DNA of 64,000 bases. Origin: Eutreptiella sp. 'Long Island Sound 2002'. Its lineage: Eukaryota; Euglenozoa; Euglenophyceae; Eutreptiales; Eutreptiaceae. A model generated the notes under the pieces. The model was not told where the DNA came from, did not search any database, and worked only from the letters and a program-made list of their open reading frames with translations. Positions within the stretch are counted from its first letter, which is position 1; the number at the start of each line of letters is the position of its first letter. The stretch is taken from assembly GCA_964036045.1 (NCBI GenBank), contig OZ038383.1:7766430-7830429 (forward strand), in the 5' to 3' direction. This document shows positions 1 to 10,063 of the stretch, piece by piece. A program made the translations under genes and the position numbers.

Positions 1-705
1 GTGATCTGCATGTGCTGCCTGTTGTGCTGATTTCGTCTCAACCAACACACACGTGACAGCTCACACGTCACCATACGGGGTAGTGTGCCGGGCAACCACT
101 TCCCCCCCGAACTATCGCTCCACGTTGGAAAGGACACAACAATACAAGGGAAAACCCGTCTTTCCATGCTAGACAAGCAGGGTGAAGTGGTAGAGCTTGT
201 TGGAGTTTAGAAGTATTGGTGTTCGGCCCAAGTCCTGACAGACTCTCCCATTTTTACATGTCCCATGGAGTTCGATTTTTGTGTTTGCCTGGTTGCTGCC
301 ACCAAACCAAAGGCACTTGCACCACAACCAGACGACCACAATATCCCAACTCTCAGATCTTGGCCAACTTGTCACAACCATGATCCATTTTGTGATCCTC
401 TCCATCACGGTTGTTTCAAATATTTGCAGCGAGGTGCCTTTCAACAGGGCACCCCCACCCCTGAAAAAAGGCTTGATTTCACTGTGAGGGTCTAGGATCC
501 GTGAGCAAGAGCTCTGAGGCCACTGCCTCCTCTCTGGGGAGACCCTAACATAGGGGGAGTATCAGCGCGCCATTTGATATTTCCATATTCCATTTTTGAA
601 ATTTCCATGTGCCACCTAACAAAAAAAAACATTGCACGCCACTTACACCAACAAAACAGGTGCGCAAAGTATGCTTTTTTGTGCACGCACGTAACTCTTT
701 ACTTT

Positions 706-780
706 GATATTGACCCACGCGCTTGTGAGGACGGAACCGCTTATTTAATTACAACACATATCACATTTGTTGTGCAAGGG
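706..780 (+). pseudogene. Fragment of repeat-encoded Cys/His finger (3' part)
   Basis: A frame here reads DIDPRACEDG followed by THITFVVQG. It parallels the C-terminal part of the finger at 24,755-24,900 (DIDPHTCGD ... QHISHLLNKG). Only the last part is recognisable. It is a remnant, not a gene. Confidence 0.4.
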
Positions 781-949
781 GAGTTCACAGCTTTCATTTT
801 TTGTTGTGTACTGTGGAGAGAAGGGTCTGGTTTGATTCTGGTGTGCTTGGGGGGGGTTTCTCTTGGGGGGAGTAAAGCTGGGGCTAAAGTTGAGACATTT
901 GGTACAAAAGGTAGCGCGCCAGACAAATGCTTTCCCAAAATCCACGAAA

Positions 950-1215
950 CCGTTGTTCACAGAGCAATGGTTGTGGTACAAGTGCCTTTGGTTTTGTGGC
1001 AACAACCAAGAAAATACCAAATTCACATGTGATGGGAGAGTCTGTGTAGGACTTGGGCCGTACACCAATGTTTCTCAACTCCAAGAAGTTGCACCACTTC
1101 ACCATACATGTCTGGCATCGAGAGATGAGGTCTCCCCCGCATTGCTCTGTGGGAAACCTCATAGACCACCACAATATCCCAATTTTCAGATCTTGCCCAA
1201 GTTGCCAACACCCTG
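950..1215 (-). repeat. Diverged inverted copy of the unit head
   Basis: Read on the minus strand, this segment resembles the head of each unit (about 150-370). Shared blocks include the 'lots of CAAGTGCCTTTGGTTT' stretch, GGGAGAGTCTGT and ACTTGGGCCG in the same order. The head therefore has an inverted partner within U1, as the two ends of a TIR element would. Divergence is considerable, so this is older than the tandem amplification. Confidence 0.6.
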
Positions 1216-1925
1216 ACCTATTTTGTGATGTTGGTGACACCAGATCCATGGTCTTGCCAAGGATCCACTGTATCATATGAGTCTGATGCCCGCTTTCCAG
1301 GAACCGTCTTGGGTACTCTGCTTTGAACAAGTTTGAGTTAGCCCCCCCAAAAAGACGCCTGCCACTCCTGATATGGTGGTGCTCCATAGGCCCGCTGCGA
1401 TTCATGGCGCTATGGAGATCACCAAGGGCCAGCAATCCAACACTTTGGCCCGAGGCTGCTGGGAGGCGGCAGGGGTCACCACAAAATTTCAATTCTTGAG
1501 CTGCCCCATCCTGGCCAAAACTGGCTAAGTCTATGCTAGTGGACCTCGGACCGTGCCCGTGGTTAAGGTTCGTGTTTTGAAGGGAAAAGTGGTCTTGCAC
1601 TTAATTGACGCACAGTGGTTGCGGTTTGCAAATTGCCTTGCCTACCCCAGCCCCCTTCTCAGGAAAAAAAATGTATGTTAATGCAACAAACATTAGTTTA
1701 AGAGAGTACGTTGGCGCGTTGGGCGCGCACCGGGCCAACTTTCCGCTTGTTTTCCCCCAGTTCCCCCCATTTTCTGCATTTTTTGTCCCCATGTTGGGGA
1801 CACATTGTTGTTTGAAACCGGATATTTTGATGCTTCTTCCGCATTGGGGATATGGTATATTTGGATTTTCACCCTTTTTCACACATTTTTTGCTCATTTC
1901 CACTACATCCATTCCTTTCTAGGTT

Positions 1926-2270
1926 GATTTATCCCCACTATGGGGACCCCGAGAAGGCAGGGGTGATGAAGCCATATTGATCTTTCCCCACTATGGGGAC
2001 CCCGAGAAGGCAGGGGTGATGTAGCCATATCGGTCTTTCCCCACTATGGGGACCCCGAGAATGCTTGGGTCATCAACAACGGCCCAAACATGCGGCGGCA
2101 CATGGTCCCATGGACCATAAGGCTTATACCGTACTTGCCTCCTCATGCAAAACTGTGTGAAATGCAACAACACGCGCACACTTTGGTGCAACTGATCTTC
2201 TCGGGGTCCCCATAGTGGGGATAGATCAATGTGGCTACATCACCCCTGCTACATCACGCCTGCCCTGCCT
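1926..2270. repeat. CCCCACTATGGGGACCCCGAGAA repeats with inverted partner
   Basis: Three direct copies of a roughly 57-bp unit start near 1,934, 1,984 and 2,038. The unit is a small dyad (CCCCACTATGGGG) followed by CCCGAGAAGGCAGGGG and TGATGTAGCCA. An inverted copy lies at 2,190-2,260. Direct repeats at one side with an inverted copy at the other look like the ends of a small TIR element. Related words recur at 10,475-10,850, 10,280-10,310, 11,070-11,105 and 39,745-39,775. Confidence 0.65.
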
Positions 2271-2290
2271 CATGAGATGATTGTAATGAA

Positions 2291-2420
2291 GATGATGAAG
2301 ATGTTTGTGCTTTGTGTTGTCACAAACACATCACCACAGTTTGTGGGCAGTGCAATGAGAGGTATTGCGCTGAATGCATTGACCCTCACACTTGTGGGGA
2401 TGAAGTTGTGCATGTTGCAC
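2291..2420 (+). pseudogene. Repeat-encoded Cys/His finger, best copy
   Basis: The frame starting at 2,291 reads DDEDVCALCCHKH, then ITTVCGQCNERYC and AECIDPHTCGD. The ligand spacing is C-x2-C-x3-H-x4-C-x2-C-x4-C-x2-C-x3-H-x-C, which looks like a compact cross-brace or B-box-like finger. I do not recognise a named family. The same finger, decayed, occurs at 24,755-24,900, 39,826-39,925 and 706-780, so it belongs to a dispersed repeat. The frame closes soon after the finger and no complete gene surrounds it. Confidence 0.55.
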
Positions 2421-2559
2421 CATAATTTTGCACTATTTCTTTACATCCGTGACCCTACCCCCCCCCCCCCCCTTGCGCAAGCACTGCCTTGTCTAAGCAC
2501 ATGAGCCCGTGTTACCGTCGTTTTGATGGAATTTTCTGACCACGGGTTTTATGGTCAGG

Positions 2560-3027
2560 AATGTATCATTATGCGATTGTGCTTCGCTTGTAGAGGGAAA
2601 CGTGGGCTTGATCATGCTTGTGGTAGTTCCTCCTGCTCATACCAACATTCTGCTTGCAATTGCAACCCAATGATGTCCCTGTTGATGTGATTTTCAGCCA
2701 TGGCTCATGTTGCTACACCTGGCATGGCTGTTACGTACATCCGGTCCACCGGTGAACATGTCTCCGCAACAATCATTGGTCCTTCTACTCGTGGGGATGA
2801 TTTCTTTCATGTGAAATGTGTTTGAGGGCAAGCTTTACTTCACCAAAGATATTGTTGATGACAGTTTTGTCCCAAGGAATAGGAAGCCTAAATCCATTCC
2901 AAAACCTGAAGCCAAGCCTGCCCCAAAGGTTGCCCCGAAGGGCAAGCATGTGCAATTGTTCAAGATGAGGCGCAAGGTGGGAAAGGGCTTCTATTCCACA
3001 GCTCCTGATGGCCCTGATGGGCAGTGA
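2560..3027 (+). pseudogene. Repeat-encoded Cys-rich exon, SH3/Tudor-like segment and Lys/Pro tail
   Basis: At about 2,564-2,672 a frame reads RLCFACRGKRGLDHACG, then SYQHSACNCNP. A pyrimidine-rich acceptor-like site (gtgattttcag) precedes ATGGCTCATG at 2,699. That frame gives TPGMAVTYIRSTGEHV and GPSTRGDDFFHVKC, then a stop. One base out of frame it continues FEGKLYFTKDIVDDSF, then a basic Pro-rich stretch (KPEAKPAPKVAPKG) and HVQLFK. The same order recurs at 8,589-8,822, at 30,850-31,081 (tail only) and at 62,950-63,215 on the minus strand. The frameshift marks it as decayed. The SH3/Tudor comparison is inferred from the alternating beta-like pattern. Confidence 0.5.
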
Positions 3028-4390
3028 GGACCTCCAGAACTCGCTGAAATTTGCCTGCACATTGTATTGTAGTGCCCTGTTGCGACAATTGTGCTTAGGG
3101 TGAGGTATGGGCAGGTTTCCGGTGACATACGTTCTTTTGGTACCGCGCGTCGCGCGCAAGCACAGCCTTGTCTAAGCACATGAGCCCGTGTTACCGTTGT
3201 TTTGCTGACTTTCAGCGTGCTTGCGCAAGGGGGGGGGGGTATATTATTTCCTTGGAACACAATCCTAGGCAGTCATTTCGGTTGTGGAATGACAATGCAT
3301 GAAAGGTTCCTTGTTCACCTGCAGTTGTGCTTTGTGGTGTCATTCGTGCTGAGGGTTCCTGGGCTGGAGGAGGGAGTGATATCTAGTGGTAAAGCATTGG
3401 GATGGACGACCGGGACATTGATTTCGGCGCGCCGGGCAAACGTACCCTCTAATACAAGTGCACTCCTTTTTGGTTTAGACTCACTGGGTTTTTAAAACAG
3501 ACCCCTGTTGGGACTGATGCCGACCATGTGAAGCCTTTATCCCTCCGGTTTGATCTGGAGGATGTCAGTGGTGACGCGCAGCCGGTGCTGCTGACAGCCC
3601 CCCAAATGCTCCCACAACATCTACAGATGAAGAAGTGTGGCTTTCGTTCAGACTGACGGAGATGCCTCTTTCCCCTTGTGTCAAGCTTTGCTCAGGTTAC
3701 AGGGTTGTCAGCCTCTTGGCAGTCTTCCCTTTCGACATCCTGCTCAGGTCTGTCGACCTCTGGCAGCGACAGTGCCTCCCAACACAGCTGGTTTGTAGTG
3801 AGAGGGACTTTGCCTGAGCTTGCAATGGTTTTTTGTCTGCCCATTCACTGTGGAGCAGGCAAGCTGCCCCCTTTTGAAAGGTAGATCGATGCACGTATCA
3901 GGTTTTACGGCACATGGAAGCAAAACTCGCATCACGATATGCGTGGTCAGCAGCACACAATGTTGGTAGCAAGATACCGGATGCCCCTGCCTAGGCACTT
4001 CCAGCCAATGTTCTCACAGTTCAAATGTTTGAGCACAACAACACACAGATCAGCTGCTAGGTGCTGTAAGACCACAGAAAAACCAAAAGAGGCACTTGCC
4101 GGCCCTATCATAACCTGTCGTGGTCCAGGGCGAATCAACACCAAACTGTTTTCAGTGTGAGGGTCTATGCTCCCACACCAAAAACTAATTGGGCAAGATG
4201 TCTGCCTCACAAAATAAGGAGATAGACCCTCATCATTCACCCTGTGGGATGTCACATTCAATGGGGGCACGAGAAAGGGGGCAAGATTGCTGTTATTTCG
4301 CCAAACAATATTCTTTTTCAGGCCCCAGGAGACGCTTAGTGTGGGGGCAAGGGGGGGGGGGGGGGCAATTGGTGCCATATGGGTTCCTGT
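3028..4390. other. Unit U1, sequence with no recognisable gene
   Basis: No supported gene. The stretch holds two copies of an AAGCACAGCCTTGTC-like word (near 2,477 and 3,160) and G runs at 3,228-3,238 and 4,351-4,364. The section at about 4,150-4,360 is distantly similar to 25,195-25,400, downstream of the array. This segment replaces the probable promoter and 5' exon found upstream of aspartase copies 2 and 3. Confidence 0.5.
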
Positions 4391-4502
4391 AAGCAGTTGG
4401 ACATTGCTGTGTCTGAACCCTCATTTCCCCTTCTTATTTTCCCCTTTGCATTCTTGTGTATTTGTTAGAACTTCCAATCTATTACAAGCTTACATTGAAG
4501 CC

Positions 4503-5906
4503 ATGTCTACGACCAGAATTGAGCACGATCTCATTGGCAACTTTGACGTTCCTGCCAATGCATACTACGGTGTGCACACAGCCAGAGCCGTGGAGAACTT
4601 CCCGATTTCTGGCGTACCCATCGGTCACTATCGCAGCTTAATCAAAGGCTTTGCGTTGGTGAAAGAGGCGGCAGCAATCGCAAACCACGCGGTGGGTGCG
4701 CTCCCGGAGGATCTCAAGAACGCAATAGTCGCAGCATGCCAAGAGGTGGCAGAGGGCAAATACGACACGGAATTTGTTGTGGATGCGATCCAAGGCGGCG
4801 CAGGCACCAGCACCAACATGAACGCCAACGAGGTGATTGCAAATCGTGCGCTCGAGATCATGGGCCATCCCAAGGGCGACTACAAAACACTGCACCCGCT
4901 GAACCATGTGAATATGTCCCAGTCAACGAATGACGTGTACCCCACATCGCTGAAGGTTGGCTTAATCCTTGAGCTGCGAAACCTGATTGATGCAATGGGC
5001 CAGTTGCGCCAGTCCTTTCAGAAGAAGGCGCAGGAATTCGACTCCGTCATGAAGATGGGAAGGACGCAACTCCAGGACGCAGTGCCGATGACGCTCGGCC
5101 AGGAGTTCGCCACGTACGCGCGCATGACCAATGAAGACATAGACCGGCTGCACGACGTGATCCCACTGTTGAGCGAAATCAACCTCGGAGGCACCGCGAT
5201 CGGCACGCAGCTCAACGCCCCGAAGGGATATGCGGCGCTGGCCTGCGAGCACCTGAGCAAGCTCGCGGGCATTCCGTGTGTCGATGCGGAGGACATGGTT
5301 GAGGCCACGCAGGATTCGGGGGTCTTTGTCATGGTCTCGGGGGTGCTCAAGCGGGTTGCAGTGAAGCTGTCCAAGACCGCGAACGACCTGCGGCTGCTGT
5401 CCAGTGGGCCCCGCGCGGGGCTAAACGAGATCAATCTGCCCGCGCGCCAGGCCGGGTCCTCCATCATGCCCGGCAAGGTGAACCCGGTGATCCCGGAGGT
5501 GGTCAACCAGGTCGCGTTTGCCACCATCGGCAACGACACAGTGGTCACGATGGCAGCCGAGGCGGGGCAGCTGCAGCTCAATGCCTTCGAGCCCATCATT
5601 TGCCGCGCGCTCTTCATGAGCATCACGGAGCTGACCGCTGTGTGCCGTGTGTTCGCTGAGCGCTGCATCGATGGCATCACCGCCAACACGGAAGTTTGCC
5701 GGGAATACGTGGAGAAGTCCATTGGCTTGGTCACCGCAATCTCGCCGACCATCGGGTACGAGAACGCGACAATGGTCGCGCAACAAGCCCAGGCCTCGGG
5801 GAAGTCGGTGCGGCAGGTGGTCGTGGACCTCATTGGGCTGCTCACCGCCGAGCAATTCGAGGAATTGCTGGGGGACGTCAACAAGTTGGCCCGCCCACTC
5901 GGATAG
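4503..5906 (+). CDS. aspA: Aspartate ammonia-lyase (aspartase), copy 1
   Basis: Aspartase reversibly deaminates L-aspartate to fumarate and ammonia, and is usually a homotetramer. The 467-residue product has the class II fumarase/aspartase layout. GGAGTSTNMN (98-107) and SQSTND (139-144) bind the substrate carboxylates, GRTQLQDA begins at 186, and the signature loop GSSIMPGKVN runs 318-327. By alignment with Bacillus AspB the catalytic base is Ser319, and K325 and N327 are the conserved partners. Q189 follows the E. coli AspA type (GRTQ) rather than GRTH. The start ATG at 4,503 sits in GAAGCCATGT, a good eukaryotic context, and gives the length typical of bacterial aspartases. An in-frame upstream extension exists but covers a pyrimidine-rich acceptor-like tract (ending ttgttag at about 4,468). 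No targeting peptide is obvious, so a cytosolic enzyme is likely. The intronless, bacterial-like sequence suggests horizontal acquisition (inference). Confidence 0.93.
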   Translation: MSTTRIEHDLIGNFDVPANAYYGVHTARAVENFPISGVPIGHYRSLIKGFALVKEAAAIANHAVGALPEDLKNAIVAACQEVAEGKYDTEFVVDAIQGGAGTSTNMNANEVIANRALEIMGHPKGDYKTLHPLNHVNMSQSTNDVYPTSLKVGLILELRNLIDAMGQLRQSFQKKAQEFDSVMKMGRTQLQDAVPMTLGQEFATYARMTNEDIDRLHDVIPLLSEINLGGTAIGTQLNAPKGYAALACEHLSKLAGIPCVDAEDMVEATQDSGVFVMVSGVLKRVAVKLSKTANDLRLLSSGPRAGLNEINLPARQAGSSIMPGKVNPVIPEVVNQVAFATIGNDTVVTMAAEAGQLQLNAFEPIICRALFMSITELTAVCRVFAERCIDGITANTEVCREYVEKSIGLVTAISPTIGYENATMVAQQAQASGKSVRQVVVDLIGLLTAEQFEELLGDVNKLARPLG

Positions 5907-8588
5907 ACCCCGCACATGTCCTTCGCCAGTCCCGATGTTGGAAAAGGCTGAAAGTCGGCGGCTCCGAGTTCTGGTAAAATCAATTGCATTGCGCTGATTC
6001 GGGGTTTAGCCTCTTCATTAGAGGGCGTATCTGCCCTGCGCACAGGCAACAGCAGTAGTAATCCTCCGTGTCAGAGATGGGGGATTGGTCGGGCGGTTTG
6101 TATCCCTCGGATTTTCGAATTTGAGGTAAGACCTGCGCTCTTTGGCCAAGCAGCGGCCGGAAGCTCGTTTTCTAGCCGCATGTCCTGCTCACCATTGTGT
6201 GGACTGCAGTCGCATTCTGACTCCACAACGACTGCCATCCATTTGACATGGCACGCTGTCCATGGTGGTCCAACTCTCCATCTCCGCCACCTGACAACGT
6301 GCCCCATGCGGATACCATAAGGTCAGGAACACTCCACGCACGCTTCGAAATGTACTTTTAGCCTCTCATTGCCCCCTGAAAAATGTGGAAAGAGTACTTT
6401 GGAGGCTACATGACTTCACTTTCTGCCGGCCTCTGTTCGGGGATCTTGCAGGCAGCAAACTTGCCCCCACCGCACTTGTCTGGGCACAGCTGGAGTTGCA
6501 GAGCACACTCACGCACAAACACAGGCACACGCTAGAGCACACCTGCAGCCTAATCCACATTCAATCCTCTGACTCCATTTGCTGTTGTGGTGGACGAGCG
6601 ACCAAACACCCCGCTGGGTTGCAGTTGGTTTGTCCAACTTGGGTGACCGAAGAAAGATGGGTTTGCGCATGCTGTCCATTGTTTATTGCAGGATCCTACA
6701 CTTTGGCTTCTGTTTGTCATCCAGAGAACTGAGGTTTACTTGGTGTAGATGGTTCATTTCTCGGGGCCGATGCGAGTTGGATTGTCATATGACTTCAAAG
6801 TGAGAGGTCATATCAAAGTCGAATTTGTCGGCATGCGTTTACGCGTGCCCAAGAGAAGGGAGTTGTTCGTTGTCTTATTCTCGACCTCTCAGGACATGGG
6901 CCATCGCCAGATGCAGTACCCATTGGGCATTGCAAAGGCGTCATGTACACACACGTTGCCCATTTGTACAAAAGAAACACCACGAGACACACAGCAGGTG
7001 CCTGTGGCCCTGTGTGTCCATCCGATGCGGATTCCACATTTTGTGCGTTCGTATGCAATCGGTGAATGCAACACAGACCTGTTCAAAGAAAGGTCCCAAT
7101 AATTGCGAATGGGTGTCCAACAGACGATTGCTTGTGCTGAGGAAACCAATTGCATGGTGCCCAGTGCCGTTGGATGCCTGGCCAGGAGACAGGCACGCAT
7201 GAAGTGGAGCCTAAGTTCAGCTTCTTGCGAGTTTTCTTCTCTTGTCCATTCCCGTACACATGCATTTAGGTGCGCATCTGGTACAGGCTGCTGAGGTTTG
7301 TATTTCATGCTTTTGCATAACTTGTTGTTGGTGTGATTCATTCCCTGTTTGGGTTGTACGTGCTGCGTGCAAGTTCTGCAGGCTCCAGCAGCAGCCCCCC
7401 CTTCCCCTCCGAGCCCAAGCGATTTGTGCAGCAGCACGAACCATTTGTTCTCTTTCATATATTTGTCCGCACAAGTGGCCTATGCCGGTTGTGTGCAGTG
7501 TGACCTTCTGCGCACGGTTTCTGTCATTGGTGCAGACAAGAACTGCCACGGTACATGGGTGCTGCACATCATTGTGGAATGCAATCCCAAGGGGACGCCT
7601 TTGCACGCAGTGTGCAGGCTGTGCAAGGTGTTTGTACCACCGGAAGTACTGGGACCCTGTTTCAAGCCTCAATCTGTTCTATGTATGGAGCAGTTTGGGG
7701 GTTTATGGGCAAATGAGAATGCCTCCAGAGACGGGGATGAGTTGCGTTTTGGTGCATTTTGTTGTGCTGTCGGGAGGTCATGGTTTTCGTGGGTCCATAC
7801 GGGAACAAATTTGCATGCAATGGCCATGCAGTGCGCACGCAGTGCCTCGTTGTTCCGACGTCAACTGTACACACGCAAATTGTAGCAATACATCCCTGCT
7901 GGTGCTTACTTTCAAAAACTCGAGAACGAAGGCATGTGTGCGAACACGTACCCTGCTCAATGTTCACATGTGAAACAGAACTAATAGTTAATAAAAAGAC
8001 ATGTGAAACAGCACTTGTGCTAGGAGGCAGATTGTCCAGAGGCTATAAGCGTAGATTGATTGTTCAGCACCAGCAGGATGGTGGAAGTTTGATTCTTGGT
8101 CCTGCCTCATGTCTTTTGGGCTCTTGTTGAAAGATGGGCTCGAAACATGGCGTTTTGCCCTTTACTGGGAGAAGGAATCGCAGTTTGACGTGTGGCGGCA
8201 CTTCGTGCGGTCATGTGCAAAGGTGGTGTCGCCATCATGCAGCAACGTGCAAAGGAGGCAGAGGTTGCAGACTCAGCAAGTAAGTTGCTCATGTGTGGCA
8301 ACGCGGTTTTGTTATCGGCGATTTGGTGTGGTGGTGCAGGTAGTTGGGCATGCGTTTGTAGAGAGTGGAGGTCTTTTCCTCCTACCATTTACTATTTTGG
8401 TACAGTGTTTTAAAAAATTCATGCATTTGCCCTGCGCTGGAACCAACCCCTCAGTACCTCCACCTGCAGTCAGACACTGTTGGTTACAGTCGAGAGACTT
8501 GGCACAAAAGCCCCCCCCCCCCACCATGCAGGATCTTGTGTGTTGTCTTGAGGTTCAACCAGGTTTGGCATAGAGAATAAAGATGCAC
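5907..8588. other. Unit U1, region downstream of aspartase
   Basis: No supported gene. Several frames stay open for 100-240 codons and are Cys-rich, but overlapping frames are open too and none keeps a recognisable domain. The same holds for 13,798-17,385 in U2 and 21,139-24,499 in U3. One frame at about 15,765-15,900 (and in U3) has a faint SET-domain-like string, discussed in the findings. A donor-like GAGGTAAGA lies at about 6,123. Confidence 0.5.
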
Positions 8589-8822
8589 TTATGCCTGACT
8601 GTGGAGTGCATTACCTCTGTTTGCGAAGCACTTGTAGAGGGAAAGTGGGGCTCATTAATGTCTATGATGGTGCATTCTGTTCACAACAACATTGTGCTAC
8701 ACATTGCAACCCCATGCTAACTGTTTTGATTTGTTCAGCCATTGCTAACACTGCTATTCCCGGCATGGCCTTCACGTACCGTGCGTTGCTGTCGTGTGTG
8801 TCACGCGCAAGCACAGGCTTGT
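8589..8822 (+). pseudogene. Truncated Cys-rich exon and SH3-like start, U1
   Basis: A frame reads DCGVHYLCLRSTCRGKVGL, then GAFCSQQHCATHCNPM. An acceptor-like gatttgttcag follows, then AIPGMAFTYRAL. This parallels 2,560-2,760 (CRGKRGLDHACG; TPGMAVTY) but is cut off by the TIR element that begins at 8,824. Confidence 0.45.
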
Positions 8823-8823
8823 T

Positions 8824-9576
8824 TACCATACAAATCCTAAAGGTTTGCGAAAATATTTAATTCCCGGCACAAGGTGTTGTTGTCCGCAAAAAAATAAAAC
8901 GCAAAAAATGAATTAATTTTTGGCGTCATGTCATGGGTTCCGCTAAAAAATCGCAAAAATAAAATATTTTTTGCCCCTGCCCCCTTTTTGCAAGAATGCC
9001 AGAATTTCCAAGAATGGCATTTCTCTTTCACTCTTTCACAGCCATATACAGTGCTGTGGTTTTTCTTGTTGTCTGATCCCGCAGAGTTTTCTGTGGCATT
9101 GCTTCAGCATTTGATGCACTATTATCGAGACGCACTGACAAGGCAGCATTTCATGTGCCATGGGCACTATTATGGACGAGTTTGGAACTGGTTTATTGAA
9201 AAACTGGTAGACCTGAATCATGCTTGTTGGTGCTTATCTGTGCTATGGACTGCAATCCCAGAGTCCAACTGATCCACATTTGTATGCCTATGTAGGAATG
9301 GACTGCAATCCCAGAGCCCAAGGTATGCACGGTCTCTTGCAGTAGCAACAAAATGAATCAACCCCGATCCCTAAAACGTAAAAAAAAACTGCAAAAGATA
9401 AATTAATTTTTGGCGTCATGCCCTACACAAAAATGGGTTCCGCAAAAAAAAATTCAGAAAGATAAAAAATATTTTTTGCCCATTTTGGATGCTGTCGCAA
9501 AAATTTTGCTTATCATTAATTCAAAACACCCAACGCAAAAATTAGGATTCCACGAATCTTTAGGATGTGTATGGTA
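8824..9576 (+). mobile_element. TACCATAC-ended TIR element (element T), U1 copy
   Basis: The left end TACCATACAAATCCTAAAG is matched by the reverse complement of the right end (GTACCATACACATCCTAAAG), giving a 753-bp element. Inside are two direct blocks containing ATTAATTTTTGGCGTCATG and GGGTTCCGC. There is no transposase frame, so it would be non-autonomous. The same element is at 17,673-18,425 (carried with U2) and, diverged and reversed, at 52,360-52,910. Confidence 0.65.
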
Positions 9577-10063
9577 CGCACCGAGTGGGCATTGAACTGC
9601 TGTTTTGCCTGGACTTTTGGGACCGCGGCTGTGCTTGCACAAGGGGGGGGGGGGTAGTGTGCCGGGCAACCACTTCCCCCCCAAACCATCGCTCCACGTT
9701 GGAAAGGACACAACAATACAAGGGAAAACCCGTCTTTCCATGCTAGACAAGCAGGGTGAAGTGGTAGAGCTTGTTGGAGTTTAGAAGTATTGGTGTTCGG
9801 CCCAAGTCCTGACAGACTCTCCCATTTTTACATGTCCCATGGAGTTCGATTTTTGTGTTTGCCTGGTTGCTGCTACCAAACCAAAGGCACTTGCACCACA
9901 ACCAGACGACCACAATATCCCAACTCTCAGATCTTGGCCAACTTGTCACAACCATGATCCATTTTGTGATCCTCTCCATCACGGTTGTTTCAAATATTTG
10001 CAGCGAGGTGCCTTTCAACAAGGCACCCCCACCCCTGAAAAAAGGCTCGTTTTCACTGTGAGG

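Larger units (their letters stand above)
81..9654 (+). repeat. Tandem unit U1 (aspartase-bearing)
   Basis: First of three direct units. The start is set at the shared sequence TAGTGTGCCGGGCAACC (81, 9,655, 18,505). U1 differs from U2 and U3 between about 566 and 4,390, where unrelated sequence replaces the segment found at 11,571-12,280 and 18,911-19,620. U1 also lacks the 528 bp found at 15,747-16,274 in U2. From about 4,391 to the end it otherwise follows U2 very closely. The first 80 bases of the window are not shared with the starts of U2 and U3, so 81 may be the true left edge of the array. Confidence 0.9.

Noticed and set aside
3370-3440. tRNA-like word TAGTGGTAAAGC
   Set aside because: Resembles a tRNA A box, but no matching acceptor stem, anticodon arm or T arm could be placed.
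4503-5906. Bacterial contamination as the source of the aspartase gene
   Set aside because: All three copies are embedded in repeats that also occur around the intron-bearing transporter gene, and there are no bacterial neighbours or ribosome-binding sites.
4503-5906. Class II fumarase instead of aspartase
   Set aside because: GRTQLQDAVP and the general match to AspA/AspB favour aspartase. Fumarases have GRTH at this point, usually followed by LxDA-x-P-x-T-x-G.
5018-6049. 343-codon frame on the minus strand of aspartase (also in copies 2 and 3)
   Set aside because: Antisense shadow of a GC-rich gene, with no domain.
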